From Dehalococcoidia bacterium (GTDB taxonomy: Bacteria > Chloroflexota > Dehalococcoidia > Bin125), in contig RKRS01000252.1 in assembly GCA_007571275.1 (NCBI GenBank), positions 1-8,297 of the forward strand: DNA of 8,297 bases, written 5' to 3'. The stretch's first letter is position 1. Each line of letters begins with the position of its first letter. Below are positions 7,094-8,297 of this stretch, piece after piece. The notes under the pieces are model-generated. The model saw only the letters and a program-made list of their open reading frames with translations. It was not told the origin of the DNA and did no database searches. A program made the translations under genes and the position numbers.

Positions 7094-8005
7094 CTAACGC
7101 GAGCCTGGTACCAGGCCGCGCACGGCGGTCTCGATGCTGTACAGACTCGTCCCGGCGGTCATGAACAGCGTTGAGAAGTCATCTCCGCCGAAGGTCAGGT
7201 TGGCCGCGTGTTCGTCCATCTCGAACACGCCCAGATACTGACCGTCCGCCGCATGGACCGACACGCCGCCGGCGCCCGTCGTCCAGAGCCGACCGTCGGC
7301 GTCGACCTTCATCCCGTCGGGCGCGCCCAGCCGTTGGTCGCTGGACTGATCGACAAACAGCACGCGCTCGCCGAGCGTGAGGTCGTCGTTGACCTCGTAG
7401 CGCCAGATCAGACCCTCCTGTGAATCGCCGATATACAACTGTGATTCGTCCGGGTTGAACGCGAGTCCGTTGGGCTGTGAGAAGCCGCTCGGCGCGACGA
7501 GGCTCAGCGAGCCGTCCGGGTCGATTCGATAGACGCCCTGGAAATCAAGCTCCTGCTGTTGCCCTTCCTGGCCGAAGCGCGGCGTGCGACCCGTGTCGCT
7601 GCCGTAGGCCGGATCGGTGAAGAAGATCGCGCCCGAGGAATGCACGACGAGGTCGTTGGGGCTGTTCAGCTGTTTGCCGTCCCAGCGGTCCGCGACTGAC
7701 TCTTCGCCGCCTGGCGAACCATAGGGCGCGCGAGAGACGCGACGACCGCCGTGCTCGCAGGCGACGAGATTGCCGTCGGCGTCGAGCGTCAGCCCGTTCG
7801 ACCAGCCACTGGGCTCGCGGTAGACCTCAGCCTCGCTCTGGCCTGGTCGCCAGCGATGTTGTCGGTTGCCGGGGATGTCGCTGAAGACCAGCGCGTTGTC
7901 CGCGGGAATCCAGATCGGCCCCTCGATGAATCCGAAGCCGCCACAGAGGCGAGATTCCTCGCCGAGCAGTAGCGCCGAAATTCCTGCATCATCTTCAATA
8001 CGCAT
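7094..8005 (-). CDS. SMP-30/gluconolactonase-family (SGL) beta-propeller protein
   Basis: This 303-residue protein matches the SMP-30/gluconolactonase/LRE family: six-bladed beta-propellers that use one divalent metal to open lactone rings, such as sugar lactones, or hydrolyse related esters. The ligands align with those of human SMP-30: Glu28 in GFIEGPIW, Asn117 in NSPNDLVV, Asn179 in SQPNGLAF, and Asp230 in GAPDGMKV. Repeated blade motifs such as DADGNL (75-80), DPDGSL (162-167) and DADGRLW (235-241) are visible. The length is normal and there is no signal peptide, so it should be cytoplasmic. The ATG at 8005 follows a strong AAGGAG. It is a single gene with no sugar dehydrogenase or dehydratase beside it in the window, so the sugar acid pathway it serves cannot be named. 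The metal site appears intact, so an active hydrolase is likely. Confidence 0.93.
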   Translation of the reverse strand: MRIEDDAGISALLLGEESRLCGGFGFIEGPIWIPADNALVFSDIPGNRQHRWRPGQSEAEVYREPSGWSNGLTLDADGNLVACEHGGRRVSRAPYGSPGGEESVADRWDGKQLNSPNDLVVHSSGAIFFTDPAYGSDTGRTPRFGQEGQQQELDFQGVYRIDPDGSLSLVAPSGFSQPNGLAFNPDESQLYIGDSQEGLIWRYEVNDDLTLGERVLFVDQSSDQRLGAPDGMKVDADGRLWTTGAGGVSVHAADGQYLGVFEMDEHAANLTFGGDDFSTLFMTAGTSLYSIETAVRGLVPGSR

Positions 8006-8010
8006 GGCTG

Positions 8011-8020
8011 GGCTCCTTCA
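8011..8020 (-). promoter_or_regulatory. Ribosome binding site of the lactonase-family gene
   Basis: TGAAGGAGCC lies five bases before the ATG at 8005 on the minus strand. It is identical in sequence and spacing to the site of the ThuA-like gene. Confidence 0.75.
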
Positions 8021-8077
8021 GGCCGATTCTAGTGCAGGGACCGCCTTTCCGATTCCGTCATTCCCGCACCCCCTTTT

Positions 8078-8159
8078 CGTCATTCCCGCGAAGGCGGGAA
8101 CCCACTCAGAGATCGCAAACGTCAAGCACACATGGATTCCTGCCTACGCAGGAATGACG
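8078..8159. repeat. MITE-like palindromic repeat element
   Basis: This 82-base element is bounded by the inverted repeats CGTCATTCC (8078-8086) and GGAATGACG (8151-8159). Each end also folds on itself: TTCCCGC-GAAG-GCGGGAA (8083-8100) and ATTCCTGC-CTAC-GCAGGAAT (8136-8155). Elements of this form, whose accidental translation reads like 'VIPAKAG...WIPAYAGMT', are widely dispersed in bacterial genomes and are usually taken for non-autonomous mobile repeats. The central 35 bases carry no recognisable gene. Confidence 0.75.
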
Positions 8160-8179
8160 GGGTAGGGGCGCCAGGACGG

Positions 8180-8218
8180 AACCTGGAGTACAGGTTCCTG
8201 CTTCCACAGGAATGACGG
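8180..8218. repeat. Partial second copy of the GGAATGACGG repeat with overlapping hairpins
   Basis: GGAATGACGG recurs at 8209-8218, an exact copy of the end of the upstream element (8151-8160). It is preceded by the stem TTCCTG/CAGGAA (8195-8200, 8207-8212, six-base loop). A competing stem, AACCTG/CAGGTT (8180-8185, 8191-8196), overlaps it. The left terminal repeat of the element is missing, so this looks like a decayed or solo end. Confidence 0.6.
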
Positions 8219-8229
8219 TGGTAGCGGTT

Positions 8230-8279
8230 GGGGGAAGCCCCCTCAGTCACTGCGTGACAGCTCCCCCAGAGGGGGAGCT
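8230..8279. repeat. Cluster of three hairpins, second repeat type
   Basis: Three stems follow each other: GGGGG-AAG-CCCCC (8230-8242), GTCAC-TGC-GTGAC (8246-8258), and AGCTCCCCC-AGA-GGGGGAGCT (8259-8279). The outer arms are also roughly complementary, so the whole could fold as one branched structure. Similar 'CTCAGTC...GACAGCTCCCCC' repeats occur in several bacterial groups. The last stem is followed by only a short TTTGCG, so it is a poor intrinsic terminator. Confidence 0.6.
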
Positions 8280-8297
8280 TTGCGAACCCTTGCTTGC

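Noticed and set aside
6022..7164. Long plus-strand reading frame of 380 codons
   Set aside because: It runs antisense through the ThuA-like gene and then out of frame through the CinA-like gene. Its product is Arg-rich with no family motif, a typical shadow frame in GC-rich DNA.
7866..8165. Plus-strand reading frame of 99 codons ending in a 'VIPAKAG...WIPAYAGMTG' tail
   Set aside because: The tail is the accidental translation of the palindromic repeat, and the rest is antisense to the lactonase-family gene.
8259..8279. Intrinsic terminator
   Set aside because: The 9-bp stem is strong but is followed by only three T residues and belongs to a repeat cluster with no gene shown to end here.
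8078..8279. CRISPR array
   Set aside because: The repeats are palindromic hairpins of different sequence and irregular spacing, with no regular repeat-spacer pattern and no cas genes.

Overview
The window is GC-rich bacterial DNA, tightly packed with seven protein genes, one of them cut off by the left edge. No RNA genes, integrases or transposases are seen. The gene mix resembles environmental, metabolically versatile bacteria: a class III aminotransferase, an amidase-signature hydrolase, two carboxyltransferases, a ThuA-like protein, a CinA C-domain protein and an SMP-30 family lactonase. The palindromic 'CGTCATTCC...GGAATGACG' element near the right end is of a kind scattered through many bacterial genomes, so it does not fix taxonomy. 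My best guess is a Chloroflexota-like (SAR202/Dehalococcoidia-type) genome, at low confidence; marker genes would be needed to settle it.

Left part (1-2702): an aminotransferase on the minus strand and an amidase on the plus strand diverge from a 137-base spacer that holds a perfect 14-bp palindrome, a plausible shared operator. A pair like this could take part in amine/amide nitrogen catabolism, but no substrate can be read from the sequence.

Centre (2770-6519, minus strand): three tightly overlapping genes form an operon in the order ThuA-like protein, carboxyltransferase 1, carboxyltransferase 2. Both carboxyltransferases have the two-domain crotonase-like layout of acyl-CoA carboxylase beta subunits, yet neither keeps all the usual active-site glycines. 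By hand alignment, the first is better preserved at the C-domain (biotin-side) oxyanion loop and the second at the N-domain (acyl-CoA-side) loop. This suggests an obligate mixed complex. No biotin carboxylase or biotin carrier gene lies in the window.

Right part (6590-8297): a stand-alone CinA C-terminal domain protein on the plus strand diverges from the ThuA-like gene and converges, 15 bases apart, on an SMP-30/gluconolactonase-family gene. The CinA protein has conservative replacements at the residues normally used for NMN deamidation. The lactonase-family protein keeps its metal ligands. The last 292 bases hold no gene; they contain a MITE-like palindromic element, a partial relative of it, and a cluster of three hairpins from a second repeat type. 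The ThuA-like and lactonase-family genes share an identical 10-base ribosome-binding segment at identical spacing.
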